A program made the position numbers and the translations under genes. A model generated the notes under the pieces. The model ran no database searches. It saw only the letters and a list, made by a program, of their open reading frames with translations, and had not been told where the DNA came from. A DNA stretch of 64,000 nt, taken from contig CAVXKY010000012.1 of the NCBI GenBank assembly GCA_963762425.1, positions 1-64,000 on the forward strand, read 5' to 3'. Positions 16,734 to 25,597 of this stretch are shown one piece after another; the stretch's first letter is position 1; every line of letters begins with the position of its first letter. The stretch is from REEB95 sp963762425 (GTDB lineage: Bacteria; Pseudomonadota; Alphaproteobacteria; ATCC43930; CGMCC-115725).

Positions 16734-18103
16734 GCGCGCAATTCCTTCAAATCGACCGGCCCGCTGAACAATCGCGCGATCGCCTGGCGCGCAGCAATGG
16801 CCTTGGCGCGGGGATAGCCGCCGAATTCGGCGTTGGCGAAGAACTTGGCCTCGATATCCTTCCGCGACAAGGGCTCCTGCGCGCCGCCCCGGAGATGAGG
16901 TTGCCGCTCCTCGATCTCGCGCCCGTCCTTGAGCCGCGCCTTCAAATGGCCGGTGTAGTTGTCGGGATAGGGATTGTCCGGGTCGATGATGTATTTGATC
17001 TTGGCCGCCAACGTCGAAAGGCGCGGGTCGCGCACCGTCTCCGCGGTGAAGGCGGCCAGGCCGGCGTCACCGAAAAAGAATCCGGCGGCCATGCAGAAGG
17101 GCGTGCTGAACTTGGCGGCATAGGCGTTGGGCGGCGACTGCTTCGCCGCCAGCGGTTCCCACAGCCGGTGCACGATGCCTTCGGCCGTCTCGCAGGTGAT
17201 CTCGGCGATGTCGTCCGCTTTCACGCCGCGTTTCGCCAGGCGGATGGCGCAGTCGATATAGGGGTGGATCATGGTGCCGCAGGCATAGGGCTTGAAGGCG
17301 ATGGTCCGGGACACCCAATTCTCCCCGAAACCGTCGAGCAGCTTGCCATAGTCGCCCTGGGTGGTGTGCGCGAAGCCGTGGAACAGGCCGTGCGTGCCCT
17401 CGAACACGGTGCGCGGGCCGAAGAAGCCGCCGCGCGCCAACAGCGCGGCCCTGAGCCCGGCCTGCGCCGACCAGCCGGGGTGGAGCCGCTTGGTCCAGGC
17501 GCCTTCGGCCAGATATTCGATGATGCCGCCAGCCATGCTGCCGGCAATACCGAGCGCATCGACCAATTGCTTGCGGTCGAGGCCCAGCGTGGCGCCGACG
17601 GCGGCGGCGGCGGCGAGCGTCCCGAACACGCTGGTCGGGTGGAAGCCCGCCTTGTGGACGAGCTTGGGCGCGACCGTGCTGAGCCGGCAGATGGTCTCGA
17701 CGCCCACCGCCAGGCCGAGCAGCACCGCCCTTCCGTCGCGCTGGTAACGCTCGGCCGCGGCCAGCACCGCCGGCACGATCACCACCCCGGCATGGACCGG
17801 GCCGCCCTCGAAGGTGTCGTCGAAATCCTCGCCATGCGCGGCAGTGCCGTTGACCAGCGCCGCGCCGGCGGCGTCGCCCAGCCTGCCGTGACCGATCAGC
17901 GTGCAGGGGCCGGCCTCGTCGCAGGCGGAAAGCGCCGCCCGGACGTAATCGGTCTTGCGCGCGGCCAGGCACAGGCCGGCGATGTCGAGCACCAGGTCTT
18001 CCAGCCGCGCCGAAAGATCCTGCGGCAACCGGTCCGGCTGCAACGCCACGATCCGGCCGGCGAGGGTTTCGGCAACGGATGCGGGCGACGCGGTCTTGGC
18101 CAT
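16730..18103 (-). CDS. MmgE/PrpD family protein
   Basis: Protein of 457 residues in the MmgE/PrpD family, whose known members include 2-methylcitrate dehydratase and cis-aconitate decarboxylase. Family marks are GTAAHGEDFDDTF near residue 90, the long helical segment with GFHPTSVFGTLAAAAAVGATLGL and the FKPYACGTMIHPYIDCA region. No prpB or prpC is nearby, so a methylcitrate role is not supported. The neighbours (binding protein upstream, SDR downstream) point to catabolism of an imported organic acid. Start ATG 18103 follows directly on the stop of the binding-protein gene. Confidence 0.87.
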   Translation of the reverse strand: MAKTASPASVAETLAGRIVALQPDRLPQDLSARLEDLVLDIAGLCLAARKTDYVRAALSACDEAGPCTLIGHGRLGDAAGAALVNGTAAHGEDFDDTFEGGPVHAGVVIVPAVLAAAERYQRDGRAVLLGLAVGVETICRLSTVAPKLVHKAGFHPTSVFGTLAAAAAVGATLGLDRKQLVDALGIAGSMAGGIIEYLAEGAWTKRLHPGWSAQAGLRAALLARGGFFGPRTVFEGTHGLFHGFAHTTQGDYGKLLDGFGENWVSRTIAFKPYACGTMIHPYIDCAIRLAKRGVKADDIAEITCETAEGIVHRLWEPLAAKQSPPNAYAAKFSTPFCMAAGFFFGDAGLAAFTAETVRDPRLSTLAAKIKYIIDPDNPYPDNYTGHLKARLKDGREIEERQPHLRGGAQEPLSRKDIEAKFFANAEFGGYPRAKAIAARQAIARLFSGPVDLKELRA

Positions 18104-19183
18104 TCAGATGCCGAAATACTGGGAGTATTTCTGCTTGATCTCGTCCGCATGCGCCGCCGTGGCTTGCGGATCGTCGTGCATCAGCTTGATGCTCTTGAGC
18201 GGCGGGCGTCCGGGGGGCTCCTTCACGCTCGGATCGAAGGAACGCAGCGCGCCGGTATCGACGATCATCTGCTGGGTCTGGTGGCTGAAGAGATAGCTCT
18301 CATAGAGCCGCGCCGCGTTGGGATGGGGCGCGTCCTTCATCACGCCGACCGAGCCGGCGACGAAGGGCGTGCCTTCGGACGGATAAATCGGCTCGACCGG
18401 CGCGCCACGGCTCTTTTCCCGCAACAGCAGGTATTCGACGCCGTCGACGCTGACGGAACGCTCGCCGGTTTCGAGCTTGCGCACCGGGTCGTTGGCGGAT
18501 TGCACCTGCATGACGTGTTGTTGCGCGAGCTTCTCGAAATAGGGCCAGCCCAGATCGCGCACCATCTCATAGGTCGCGGTCATGATCGTGCCGCTATAGC
18601 CGGGATGGGCCTTGACCAGCTTGCCGTCCCATTTGCGGTCGAGCAGATCGGCGAAGCTCTTGGGCGCGTCGCCCGGCTGGACCAGCTTGGTGTTGTAGCC
18701 CATGACGCTCAAGGTCGCCCGCCAGCTGGCGTAAAGCCCGTCGGGATCGCGGTAGGAGGCCGGCACGTAAGCCATGTCGTCGGGCACATAAGGAGCGAGC
18801 AACCCGCTCTGCTTCCAGGAGATGAAGTTCGAGGTATCCGAGCTGTCGATCACGTCGACCGCGTGGATGTTGCTGGAATATTCCTCGGCGATGCGCTGGA
18901 AGTTGCGCTCGGCGCCCGAACGCTCGAGCTGGACGGCGATTCCGGGATACTTGACCTCGAAGGCCTTGGCCACGGCCTCGACCAGGCCGAGCTCGGCCGA
19001 GGTGTACCAGATCACCTGGCCTTCCTTTTCCGCCGCGGCGATCAGTTCGGGCGTGATCTTGGCCGGCGCCGGCGCCGCGGCGAAGGCCGGCGCGGCCATC
19101 AGCACCGTTGCCGCGATCAAGACGCCGCGAATGGATTTGCGCAATGCCCGCCCTCCCCATTTTGGCCTGCTTTGTGCGGGCAT
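18104..19183 (-). CDS. Iron(III)/spermidine-type ABC substrate-binding protein
   Basis: Extracellular solute-binding protein of the Fe(III)/thiamine/polyamine type, about 359 residues. A signal peptide (SIRGVLIAATVLMAAPAFAA) precedes EKEGQVIWYTSAELGLVEAVAKAFEVKYPGIAV, the characteristic start of this class. I give the ATG at 19183; a TTG at 19144 right before the signal peptide is a reasonable alternative, and an upstream in-frame start at 19210 also exists. No permease or ATPase genes are in the operon, so it must share a transporter encoded elsewhere. Co-transcription with MmgE/PrpD and SDR genes argues for an organic substrate rather than iron. Confidence 0.8.
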   Translation of the reverse strand: MPAQSRPKWGGRALRKSIRGVLIAATVLMAAPAFAAAPAPAKITPELIAAAEKEGQVIWYTSAELGLVEAVAKAFEVKYPGIAVQLERSGAERNFQRIAEEYSSNIHAVDVIDSSDTSNFISWKQSGLLAPYVPDDMAYVPASYRDPDGLYASWRATLSVMGYNTKLVQPGDAPKSFADLLDRKWDGKLVKAHPGYSGTIMTATYEMVRDLGWPYFEKLAQQHVMQVQSANDPVRKLETGERSVSVDGVEYLLLREKSRGAPVEPIYPSEGTPFVAGSVGVMKDAPHPNAARLYESYLFSHQTQQMIVDTGALRSFDPSVKEPPGRPPLKSIKLMHDDPQATAAHADEIKQKYSQYFGI

Positions 19184-19245
19184 CCTGCCCGCTTCGGGCT
19201 TTGCGATCAACCGGCCCAGAGAGGCGGGGGAAGCGCGAACGGGGC

Positions 19246-20133
19246 TCAGTGCAAGGCGGGGTGGTTCTGCGCCGCCTTCGACTTGATCGCCTTTTGCAAT
19301 TTCTCGAAGGCGCGCACCTCGATCTGACGCACGCGCTCGCGCGAGATGCCGTATTTCACCGACAAATCCTCGAGCGTCGCCGGCTCGTCCTGGAGGCGGC
19401 GTTCGACCAGAATGTCGCGCTCGCGGCCGGTCAGCAGTTTCATCGCTCCGCGCAGCAGATCGCGGCGCAGGCCCAGTTCCTGGCGCTCGCCGAGGCGGTC
19501 TTCCTGGTCGGGGCCTTCATCCACCAGCCAGTCCTGCCATTCGCCCTCGCTGTCGGATCGCATGGGCGCGTTGAGCGAATTGTCCGGCGCGGCGAGGCGG
19601 CGGTTCATGTTGACCACGTCCTCTTCGGGAACGCCGAGCTCGGTGGCGATCTTGTGGACGTTCTCGGGCGACAAATCGCCCTCATCGATCGCCTGAAGCT
19701 GGCCCTTGATCTTGCGCAGGTTGAAGAACAGCTTCTTCTGCGCCGCGGTGGTGCCCATCTTCACCAGCGACCAGGAATGCAGGACGTATTCCTGGATGGC
19801 GGCGCGAATCCACCACATGGCGTAAGTCGCCAGGCGGAAGCCGCGTTCGGGGTCGAAGCGCTTCACCGCCTGCATCATGCCGACATTGCCTTCGGAGATG
19901 AGTTCGGAAAGCGGCAGGCCGTAGCCGCGATAACCCATGGCGATCTTGGCCACCAGGCGCAGATGGCTGGTCACCAGCTTGTGCGCGGCGTCGCGGTCGC
20001 CATGCTCGCGCCAGCGCTTGGCCAGCATGTACTCCTCCTCCGGCTGCAACATCGGGAATTTGCGGATCTCTTGGAGATAACGCGAAAGATTGCCTTCGGA
20101 CGAGATCGAGGGGAGGGCGCGGACGGTCGCCAT
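19246..20133 (-). CDS. rpoH: RNA polymerase sigma-32 factor
   Basis: Heat-shock sigma factor, 295 residues. Region 2 is complete (GLPLSELISEGNVGMMQAVKRFDPERGFRLATYAMWWIRAAIQEY), and region 4 ends in a helix-turn-helix (LEDLSVKYGISRERVRQIEVRAFEKLQ). The RpoH box QKKLFFNLRKIK between regions 2 and 3 separates it from RpoD. A good ribosome site (AAAGGAG) lies ahead of the ATG. Alphaproteobacteria often carry more than one rpoH; only this copy is in view. Confidence 0.96.
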   Translation of the reverse strand: MATVRALPSISSEGNLSRYLQEIRKFPMLQPEEEYMLAKRWREHGDRDAAHKLVTSHLRLVAKIAMGYRGYGLPLSELISEGNVGMMQAVKRFDPERGFRLATYAMWWIRAAIQEYVLHSWSLVKMGTTAAQKKLFFNLRKIKGQLQAIDEGDLSPENVHKIATELGVPEEDVVNMNRRLAAPDNSLNAPMRSDSEGEWQDWLVDEGPDQEDRLGERQELGLRRDLLRGAMKLLTGRERDILVERRLQDEPATLEDLSVKYGISRERVRQIEVRAFEKLQKAIKSKAAQNHPALH

Positions 20134-20170
20134 GAATGGCGGGCTCCTTTCATTCTTCTCTTGGAAACAT

Positions 20171-20199
20171 ATCTTAGTGCCGGACTCAGGTATTGTCTA
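20171..20199 (-). promoter_or_regulatory. Candidate sigma-70-type promoter of rpoH
   Basis: Read on the minus strand, TAGACA (20194-20199) and TAAGAT (20171-20176) are separated by exactly 17 bases, in the short gap between the rluD stop and the rpoH start. The spacing and five of six matches in the -35 make this plausible. It is a sequence match only. Confidence 0.45.
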
Positions 20200-20201
20200 G
20201 A

Positions 20202-21170
20202 CTAGATGACATCTAAGCTGGTTACTAACTTACTGATATCTTTAGGTAAGCGGCTCCGGAATTCCAGGTATTCGCCGCTTGCGGGGTGCCGGAACCCCAG
20301 GAGATAGGCATGGAGCGCCTGGCGTCCAAGCGATGCCGCCGCCTTGCGCGCCTTCTCCGGCAATGCGGCTAAGCGGCTTTGGCTCTGTTTCCCATAGCTC
20401 GCATCGCCGATCAGCGGGTGGCCCTTGGCCGTCATATGGACGCGGATCTGATGGGTGCGGCCGGTGGCGAGCCGGCATTCGACCAGCGCCGCTTTGGTGC
20501 CGAAGGCCTTCAGCACCTTATAGCGGGTCATGGCGACCTTGCCGCGGGACGATACCACCGCCATTTTCTTGCGGTTGCGCGGGTTGCGGCCAATGCGCCC
20601 GGAAATCTCGCCGCTTTTGGGCTGGGGCACGCCCCAGACCACCGCCTGATAGGCGCGGGTGACGGCATGAGAGGCAAAATCGCGCGCCAGCGCCCGGTGC
20701 GCCGCCTCGTTCTTGGCCACCACCATCAGGCCGCTGGTGTCCTTGTCGAGGCGGTGAACGATGCCCGGCCGCTTGACGCCGCCGATGCCGGCCAGGCTCG
20801 CGCCGCAATGGGCGAGCAGCGCGTTGACCAGGGTTCCGTCCGGATTGCCGGGGGCGGGATGGACCACCAGACCGGCCGGCTTATCGAGCACGAGCAGGTG
20901 TTCGTCCTCAAAGCGTATGTCAAGGTCCATCGCCTGGGGCTCGGGCGTGGCGGTTTCTGGCGGGGGCACGGCGAGGGTGAAGACCTGGCCCGGCTTGACC
21001 CGCATGGCGGGATCGGTCACCGCCGCGCCCCCCAGGCTAACCCGGCCTGATTCAACGAGATTCTTGAGGCGCGAGCGCGAGAATCCGGCCAGCGCGGCCG
21101 CCAGGAAACGGTCCAGCCGCTCGCCCGCACCCTCGCTTCCGACCCGCGCTTGTAGCGTCTCGGCATTCAT
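20202..21170 (-). CDS. rluD: RluA-family 23S rRNA pseudouridine synthase (RluD-like)
   Basis: Pseudouridine synthase of 322 residues from ATG 21170. An N-terminal S4 domain (ERLDRFLAAALAGFSRSRLKNLVESGRVSLGG) precedes the catalytic domain, with PGIVHRLDKDTSGLMVVAKN containing the catalytic Asp and the GRTHQIRVHMTAKGHPLIGD motif. The reading frame stays open upstream to 21464, but that stretch is antisense to the small membrane protein and does not look coding. The start codon sits directly against, and overlaps by two bases, a possible ATG of the divergent small gene. Confidence 0.93.
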   Translation of the reverse strand: MNAETLQARVGSEGAGERLDRFLAAALAGFSRSRLKNLVESGRVSLGGAAVTDPAMRVKPGQVFTLAVPPPETATPEPQAMDLDIRFEDEHLLVLDKPAGLVVHPAPGNPDGTLVNALLAHCGASLAGIGGVKRPGIVHRLDKDTSGLMVVAKNEAAHRALARDFASHAVTRAYQAVVWGVPQPKSGEISGRIGRNPRNRKKMAVVSSRGKVAMTRYKVLKAFGTKAALVECRLATGRTHQIRVHMTAKGHPLIGDASYGKQSQSRLAALPEKARKAAASLGRQALHAYLLGFRHPASGEYLEFRSRLPKDISKLVTSLDVI

Positions 21171-21192
21171 GGCGGCTAAAGTGAACCGGAAC

Positions 21193-21489
21193 ATGCGGGC
21201 TCTCAAGCTTCTGGTGATCGGGTTGGGCGTGCTGCTGGCGGCCGGGGTGGTGGCGCTGGCGGTGGCGGTGACGTTCCGCCTTAACCATGCCGCGCCTTTG
21301 CCCGCTTCCGGCGGCGGATCGGCCGCGATTGCGCTGCCGCCGGGGGCCAAAATCGTCTCGACCGAGGCCTCGGGCGGGAGACTCGTCGCCCGGATCGACC
21401 TGCCGGATGGCGGCGTCGAGCTGATCATCTTCGATCTGGCCAATGGCGCGCGCATCTCCACCATCGATCTGGCGCCGCAGCAGCGCTGA
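21193..21489 (+). CDS. Small single-span membrane protein (DUF6476-like)
   Basis: About 98 residues from ATG 21193, beginning MRALKLLVIGLGVLLAAGVVALAV, a single N-terminal transmembrane helix followed by a short periplasmic domain ending DLANGARISTIDLAPQQR. This shape and its location divergent from rluD match the small conserved alphaproteobacterial DUF6476 proteins, whose function is unknown. An upstream ATG at 21169 would add eight residues and overlap the rluD start codon. Confidence 0.72.
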   Translation: MRALKLLVIGLGVLLAAGVVALAVAVTFRLNHAAPLPASGGGSAAIALPPGAKIVSTEASGGRLVARIDLPDGGVELIIFDLANGARISTIDLAPQQR

Positions 21490-21659
21490 AACCGGAGACT
21501 CGCCGGAAATTTTCCCCGCCGCCGCTGTCACAAAGCCGCTTTATGTTCCGGAATCCACTCCGCGAGGAGCGAAAATGGTCCCGCGCGGGGAAAAATCGCC
21601 CCGCGAGCATAAAGGGAGGATAAAAATCGCCGCTCGAAGTGAAAAATCGGCAACGCCGC

Positions 21660-22079
21660 CGAGAAAATTTACTTTTTCGTGAATTTTTTCTTGCATCGTG
21701 CGGCGATGAGCGTATCTATCAAACGCGACGCACTCGCACGTGCCTATGGCCCATCGTGGTTATGCAACGACGTAACGCGTCCTTTTTGGCAGAGCCGGTC
21801 GTGGGGGACCGGTCCCGAGAGGGAGGTCGATATGGTTGCTTTCCAGAGCAGGGCTCCCAAGCCCTCACATGAAACCGGTACTGGCGCCCCGAGCGGCGCC
21901 TTGGGCCGTTTTGCCGCGTCGTTGAGCACCCCGAATTGATCCCCGCACCCGGTTTTCGGGCGGACCCTTCCCTCGCGGATGCCGGTTCCGCCCTCTCGCG
22001 CCCTCCCGCCCGACTCCGTCGCGGCCAACGGGGGCAATTCGGCGCGGCCAAGCGCGCGCTTTGAGATAGGAATTCGACC
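21660..22079 (+). ncRNA. Long structured leader of ornithine decarboxylase, candidate speF RNA
   Basis: The 590-base gap between the small membrane gene and the decarboxylase has no convincing protein gene but has clear structure. Starting after an AT-rich stretch (21640-21695) that could hold a promoter, it contains AGGGCT/AGCCCT (21850-21855 with 21860-21865), GGCGCC/GGCGCC (21883-21888 with 21895-21900) and a CCCG-GTTTT-CGGG hairpin near 21951. The speF RNA motif (Rfam RF00518) is known upstream of ornithine decarboxylase genes in alphaproteobacteria, so position and context make this leader a strong candidate. A short open frame (ATG 21706 to 21939, beginning MSVSIKRDALARAY) crosses it and could be a regulatory leader peptide. 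I infer the identity from context and have not matched a consensus. Confidence 0.5.
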
Positions 22080-23219
22080 ATGAACGTCGTCAACAAGAAG
22101 ATCGCCAAGTTCCTCGCCGAGCAGAAGCCCGAGACGCCCTGCCTGATCGTCGATCTCGACATCGTGACCCAGGCCTACAAGCTGTTGCGGCGCTATCTGC
22201 CTTTGGCTCGCGTGTTCTACGCGGTCAAGGCCAACCCGGCGCCCGAGGTGGTCGGCGCACTCAAGGATCTGGGCTCGAGCTTCGACGTCGCCAGCCGCAA
22301 CGAGATCGATCTCTGTCTCGGCCGCGGCGTCGCCCCGGACAACGTCTCCTTCGGCAACACCATCAAGAAAGAGCGCGATATCGCCTATGCCTATGAGAAG
22401 GGCGTGCGCCTCTTCGCCTTCGACAGCCAGGCCGAGCTGGAAAAGCTTTCGCGCACCGCGCCCGGCGCGCGCGTCTTCTGCCGCATCCTGGTCGAGTGCA
22501 CCGGCGCCGATTGGCCGCTGTCGCGCAAATTCGGCTGCGCGCCGGAAATGGCGGTCGAATTGCTGCGCCAGGCGCGCGACATGGGGCTCGATCCCTACGG
22601 CGTCTCCTTCCATGTGGGTTCGCAACAGACCGATTTGTCGCAATGGGACAGCGCCATCGGCCGCGCCGCCAAGATGTTCTCGGCGCTGGCCGAGACCGAC
22701 ATCAATTTGCGCATGGTCAATGTCGGCGGCGGCTTCCCGGCCAAGTATCGCGGCGACGTGCCGGCGGTGGTCAACTACGCCAACGCGGTGATGGCCGCCA
22801 TGACCGCGCATTTCGGCAACAACCTGCCGGAGATGATCATCGAGCCCGGCCGCTCCATCGTCGGCGACGCCGGCGTGATCCAGAGCGAGGTGGTGCTGAT
22901 TTCCCGGAAATCGGCCAATGATCCGAAGCGCTGGGTCTATCTCGACGTCGGCAAGTTCGGCGGCCTGGCCGAGACCATGGACGAGGCGATCAAGTACCGC
23001 ATCAAGACGCCGGCCGACGGCGGTCCGCGCGGGCCGGTGGTGATCGCGGGTCCGACCTGCGACAGCGCCGACATTCTTTACGAGCGCACGGTTTACCGCC
23101 TGCCGCTCGACCTCAAGGTGGGCGACCGGGTCGAGATCCTGTCGACCGGCGCCTATACCTCCAGCTACTCGACGGTGAACTTCAACGGCTTCGCGCCGCT
23201 CAAGACCTACTGCATCTGA
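22080..23219 (+). CDS. Ornithine decarboxylase, PLP fold type III
   Basis: Alanine-racemase-fold decarboxylase of 379 residues that makes putrescine from ornithine. Pyridoxal phosphate binds Lys50 in VFYAVKANPAPEVV. Other family marks are HVGSQQTD, the glycine loop NVGGGFPAKY, EPGRSIVGDAG and, near the C-terminus, GPTCDSADIL with the active-site Cys and Asp contributed across the dimer. The short length (about 380 against 420 or more for DapA-lineage LysA) and the CDS pair favour ornithine, or dual ornithine/lysine, over diaminopimelate. The long leader ahead of it suggests feedback control by polyamines or ornithine. Confidence 0.92.
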   Translation: MNVVNKKIAKFLAEQKPETPCLIVDLDIVTQAYKLLRRYLPLARVFYAVKANPAPEVVGALKDLGSSFDVASRNEIDLCLGRGVAPDNVSFGNTIKKERDIAYAYEKGVRLFAFDSQAELEKLSRTAPGARVFCRILVECTGADWPLSRKFGCAPEMAVELLRQARDMGLDPYGVSFHVGSQQTDLSQWDSAIGRAAKMFSALAETDINLRMVNVGGGFPAKYRGDVPAVVNYANAVMAAMTAHFGNNLPEMIIEPGRSIVGDAGVIQSEVVLISRKSANDPKRWVYLDVGKFGGLAETMDEAIKYRIKTPADGGPRGPVVIAGPTCDSADILYERTVYRLPLDLKVGDRVEILSTGAYTSSYSTVNFNGFAPLKTYCI

Positions 23220-23378
23220 GCGCGCTTGCCGGGGGACTGAATTCGGCCGGGCCCTTGCCAAAGGGTCCGGCCGAAGCGTTTTAGGGCGGGCCCGCGATGC
23301 GTGCCCGGACTTGCTTTCTCGCGCCCGGCAAACATAATCGGGCCCGATCAGACGCCCCCGAAAGCCTCACCGAATCAC

Positions 23379-23825
23379 ATGCTCCGTTTTGCCGCCTTCG
23401 CCGCCAGCTTGCTCGTGCTATCCGCCATGCCCAATGCCCGGGCGGACAGCAGCGATCCCACGGGCTGTGCCGCGCTCGCCTTCCGCGCCGTGGGCCCGGG
23501 CCTCGCCGATGGCGAGCAAGACGCCGGATTCTACAAATCGCATCTCGGCAAGATCGAGGTGTTGGCCGTGGTCAAGAGCGGCGCGGCGCAGAATTATTTC
23601 GTGCAGATGAACGGCAAGGCCCTGGCCCCGGTGCCCGGCGACTTGCCCGGCGGGATAGCATCCTGTGCCAAGGCCAAGCGGCTGGCGCCGCCTTCGAGCC
23701 CGGACAGCGTGTGCACCGGCGACCGGCTGGTGGTGCTGATCGGCCATGATTCGGAGCGGCACTACGTGCTGCTTTACGTTCATCGCGGCAATGTCTGGCA
23801 TTTCTGCAGCGCTGGAATCGCCTGA
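23379..23825 (+). CDS. Secreted protein of unknown function
   Basis: Small exported protein of 148 residues from ATG 23379. A clear signal peptide (MLRFAAFAASLLVLSAMPNARA) precedes a mature domain of about 126 residues with four cysteines (TGCAALAF, IASCAKAK, DSVCTGDR, WHFCSAG), probably two disulfides. I do not recognise the family. It stands alone between the decarboxylase and the convergent S41 protease. GTG 23301 could extend it but would bury the signal peptide. Confidence 0.65.
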   Translation: MLRFAAFAASLLVLSAMPNARADSSDPTGCAALAFRAVGPGLADGEQDAGFYKSHLGKIEVLAVVKSGAAQNYFVQMNGKALAPVPGDLPGGIASCAKAKRLAPPSSPDSVCTGDRLVVLIGHDSERHYVLLYVHRGNVWHFCSAGIA

Positions 23826-23861
23826 CCGGCTCCGCCCGAATCCGGCGGCTTCGTCCCCGGC

Positions 23862-25454
23862 TCAGTGAACGAAATTATGCGCCAGGTTGGTCGGCGGCGC
23901 CTTCAACAGACGGCCGTAGAGCGCCGGGTTCTCGACCATTTGGCGCGCGAGCGCCAGGTCGATGGCGCGGTCGGTGCGTTGCGCCGGGCACAGCGCGCGC
24001 AAGGCGGTCCAGCCGTTGTCGTCGAGGTCGTCGCGCGCCTTGACCAGCTCGGGCGCCGGGCTCTTTTGCAGCACCGCGGCCGCGTCGGCTTTGTCGCCGA
24101 GATTGGCGGTGCACACCGTCGGCACCACGCCATGATGGTTGAGGAAATACCCCCGGGGCGGAACCAGTTGAGCCCAGGTGACGGTAAGCTCGCCGTCGTT
24201 CGAGGTGCGCAGCACGGTCTGCACCGTGCCCTTGCCGTAGCTGGAGGTGCCGATCACCACGGCGCGGCCCGAATCCTGCAACGCCGCGGCGACGATCTCC
24301 GAGGCCGAGGCCGAGCCGCCATTGACCAGCACCGCCATCGGCAGCGTCTCGGCGTGGTGGTCGGCGGGCGCCGCGAAATACTGGAAGCTGTCCGGGTTGC
24401 GGCCGATGGTCGTCACCACCGTGCCGCCATCGAGGAACTGGCTCGCCACGTCGATCGACTGGTCGAGCAATCCGCCGGGATTGTCGCGCAGATCGAGCAC
24501 GATGCCCTTCATCGCGAGGCCGAGATCCTGATGCGCCTTGTGCAGCAACTGCACCAGGGCCTGCCCCGTCTGCTGGTTGAAGCTGACGATCTTGAACACC
24601 GCGACGTCGTGATCCTCGCTCAAAGTCACCGAGGGCGGCACCAGATGCGTGCGCTCGATCGACAGCATCATCGGCTTGTTGAGGCCGGCGCGTTGAATGC
24701 CGAGCACCACCACGGACGAGGCCGGTCCGCGCAGCCGCTCGCGCACCTGGTCGGGCGTGAGCGAGGAGGAGGGCACGCCGTCGAGCGCGACGATCCGGTC
24801 ATTGATGCGGATGCCGGCCTTCGCGGCCGGCGAATTCTCCATCACCGAGGCGATGCGGACGCCGTCGCCGCTGTCCAGCATCACGCCGATGCCGCTGAAG
24901 CCGTCGCGAGCGGCGCGCCATTCGCGCGCCACGTCCGGCCGTGCGTAGTGCGAGAAGGGGTCGAGCGTGGCGAGGCCGTGGTCGATCACCGCCTCATCGA
25001 CCCGGTCCGCCGGCACGTCGGCGAGCGCGGGCGAAGCCCGGCGCGCGGCGTCGAGGATCTGCGCGGTCAGGCCGCCCCATCCGGCGCTGTCGAAGGGCGG
25101 GGGCGCGGGATAGGTCCAGGATTCCTCGCCATGGCGGAGGATCACGTCGTTATCGGCGCGCTCGACCGCGAGCGTTGAATCGAAGTCGCCGATCTTGGCC
25201 AGGCTTTGGATGGCGACCTGGTCGGCGCGGGTGGCGTCGATGTGATACTCGATGATGCTTTCATAGGTCTCGGTGAACAGCCGGCGCTCATCGCCCGCGG
25301 AAGCCTTATCGGCGGATGCCACTTGCGGCGATGGCGGGCTTGCCGCCGTTCCGCAGGCGGAAAGCGTAATCGAAAGGGCGGCCGCCAAAGACCATAGAAC
25401 AGGAAAACGACCTGCGGTCATGGCGCCGTATTGCTTGGGCGTGAAGGCCGACAT
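23862..25454 (-). CDS. S41-family C-terminal processing protease, lipoprotein
   Basis: Carboxyl-terminal protease of the CtpA/Prc group, 530 residues. The N-terminus carries a lipobox (AALSITLSAC), so it is probably a membrane-anchored periplasmic lipoprotein. A PDZ domain is visible (GIGVMLDSGDGVRIASVMENSPAAKAGIRINDRIVALDG), followed by the protease domain with LDLRDNPGGLLD, the nucleophile Ser in NGGSASASEIVAAAL and the catalytic Lys in SSYGKGTVQTV. An ATG at residue 12 is an alternative start. It is a paralogue-type enzyme and not the canonical ctpA beside a murein hydrolase. Confidence 0.88.
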   Translation of the reverse strand: MSAFTPKQYGAMTAGRFPVLWSLAAALSITLSACGTAASPPSPQVASADKASAGDERRLFTETYESIIEYHIDATRADQVAIQSLAKIGDFDSTLAVERADNDVILRHGEESWTYPAPPPFDSAGWGGLTAQILDAARRASPALADVPADRVDEAVIDHGLATLDPFSHYARPDVAREWRAARDGFSGIGVMLDSGDGVRIASVMENSPAAKAGIRINDRIVALDGVPSSSLTPDQVRERLRGPASSVVVLGIQRAGLNKPMMLSIERTHLVPPSVTLSEDHDVAVFKIVSFNQQTGQALVQLLHKAHQDLGLAMKGIVLDLRDNPGGLLDQSIDVASQFLDGGTVVTTIGRNPDSFQYFAAPADHHAETLPMAVLVNGGSASASEIVAAALQDSGRAVVIGTSSYGKGTVQTVLRTSNDGELTVTWAQLVPPRGYFLNHHGVVPTVCTANLGDKADAAAVLQKSPAPELVKARDDLDDNGWTALRALCPAQRTDRAIDLALARQMVENPALYGRLLKAPPTNLAHNFVH

Positions 25455-25597
25455 GGTGAAGTAAAACTAAACCTCCCCCGCTTTGTATCTATTTGTATCT
25501 ATTCTTGCCTTTGTGCCTCCAGGCTTGCAAGCGGATATATGATTAACCGGCGAATTATTTCGGCTTATTCATGGAGCGGGCGGGCGGAAATCGACGG

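Noticed and set aside
16895..19327. 810-codon open frame on the plus strand
   Set aside because: Antisense to the MmgE/PrpD and binding-protein genes, with no recognisable domain.
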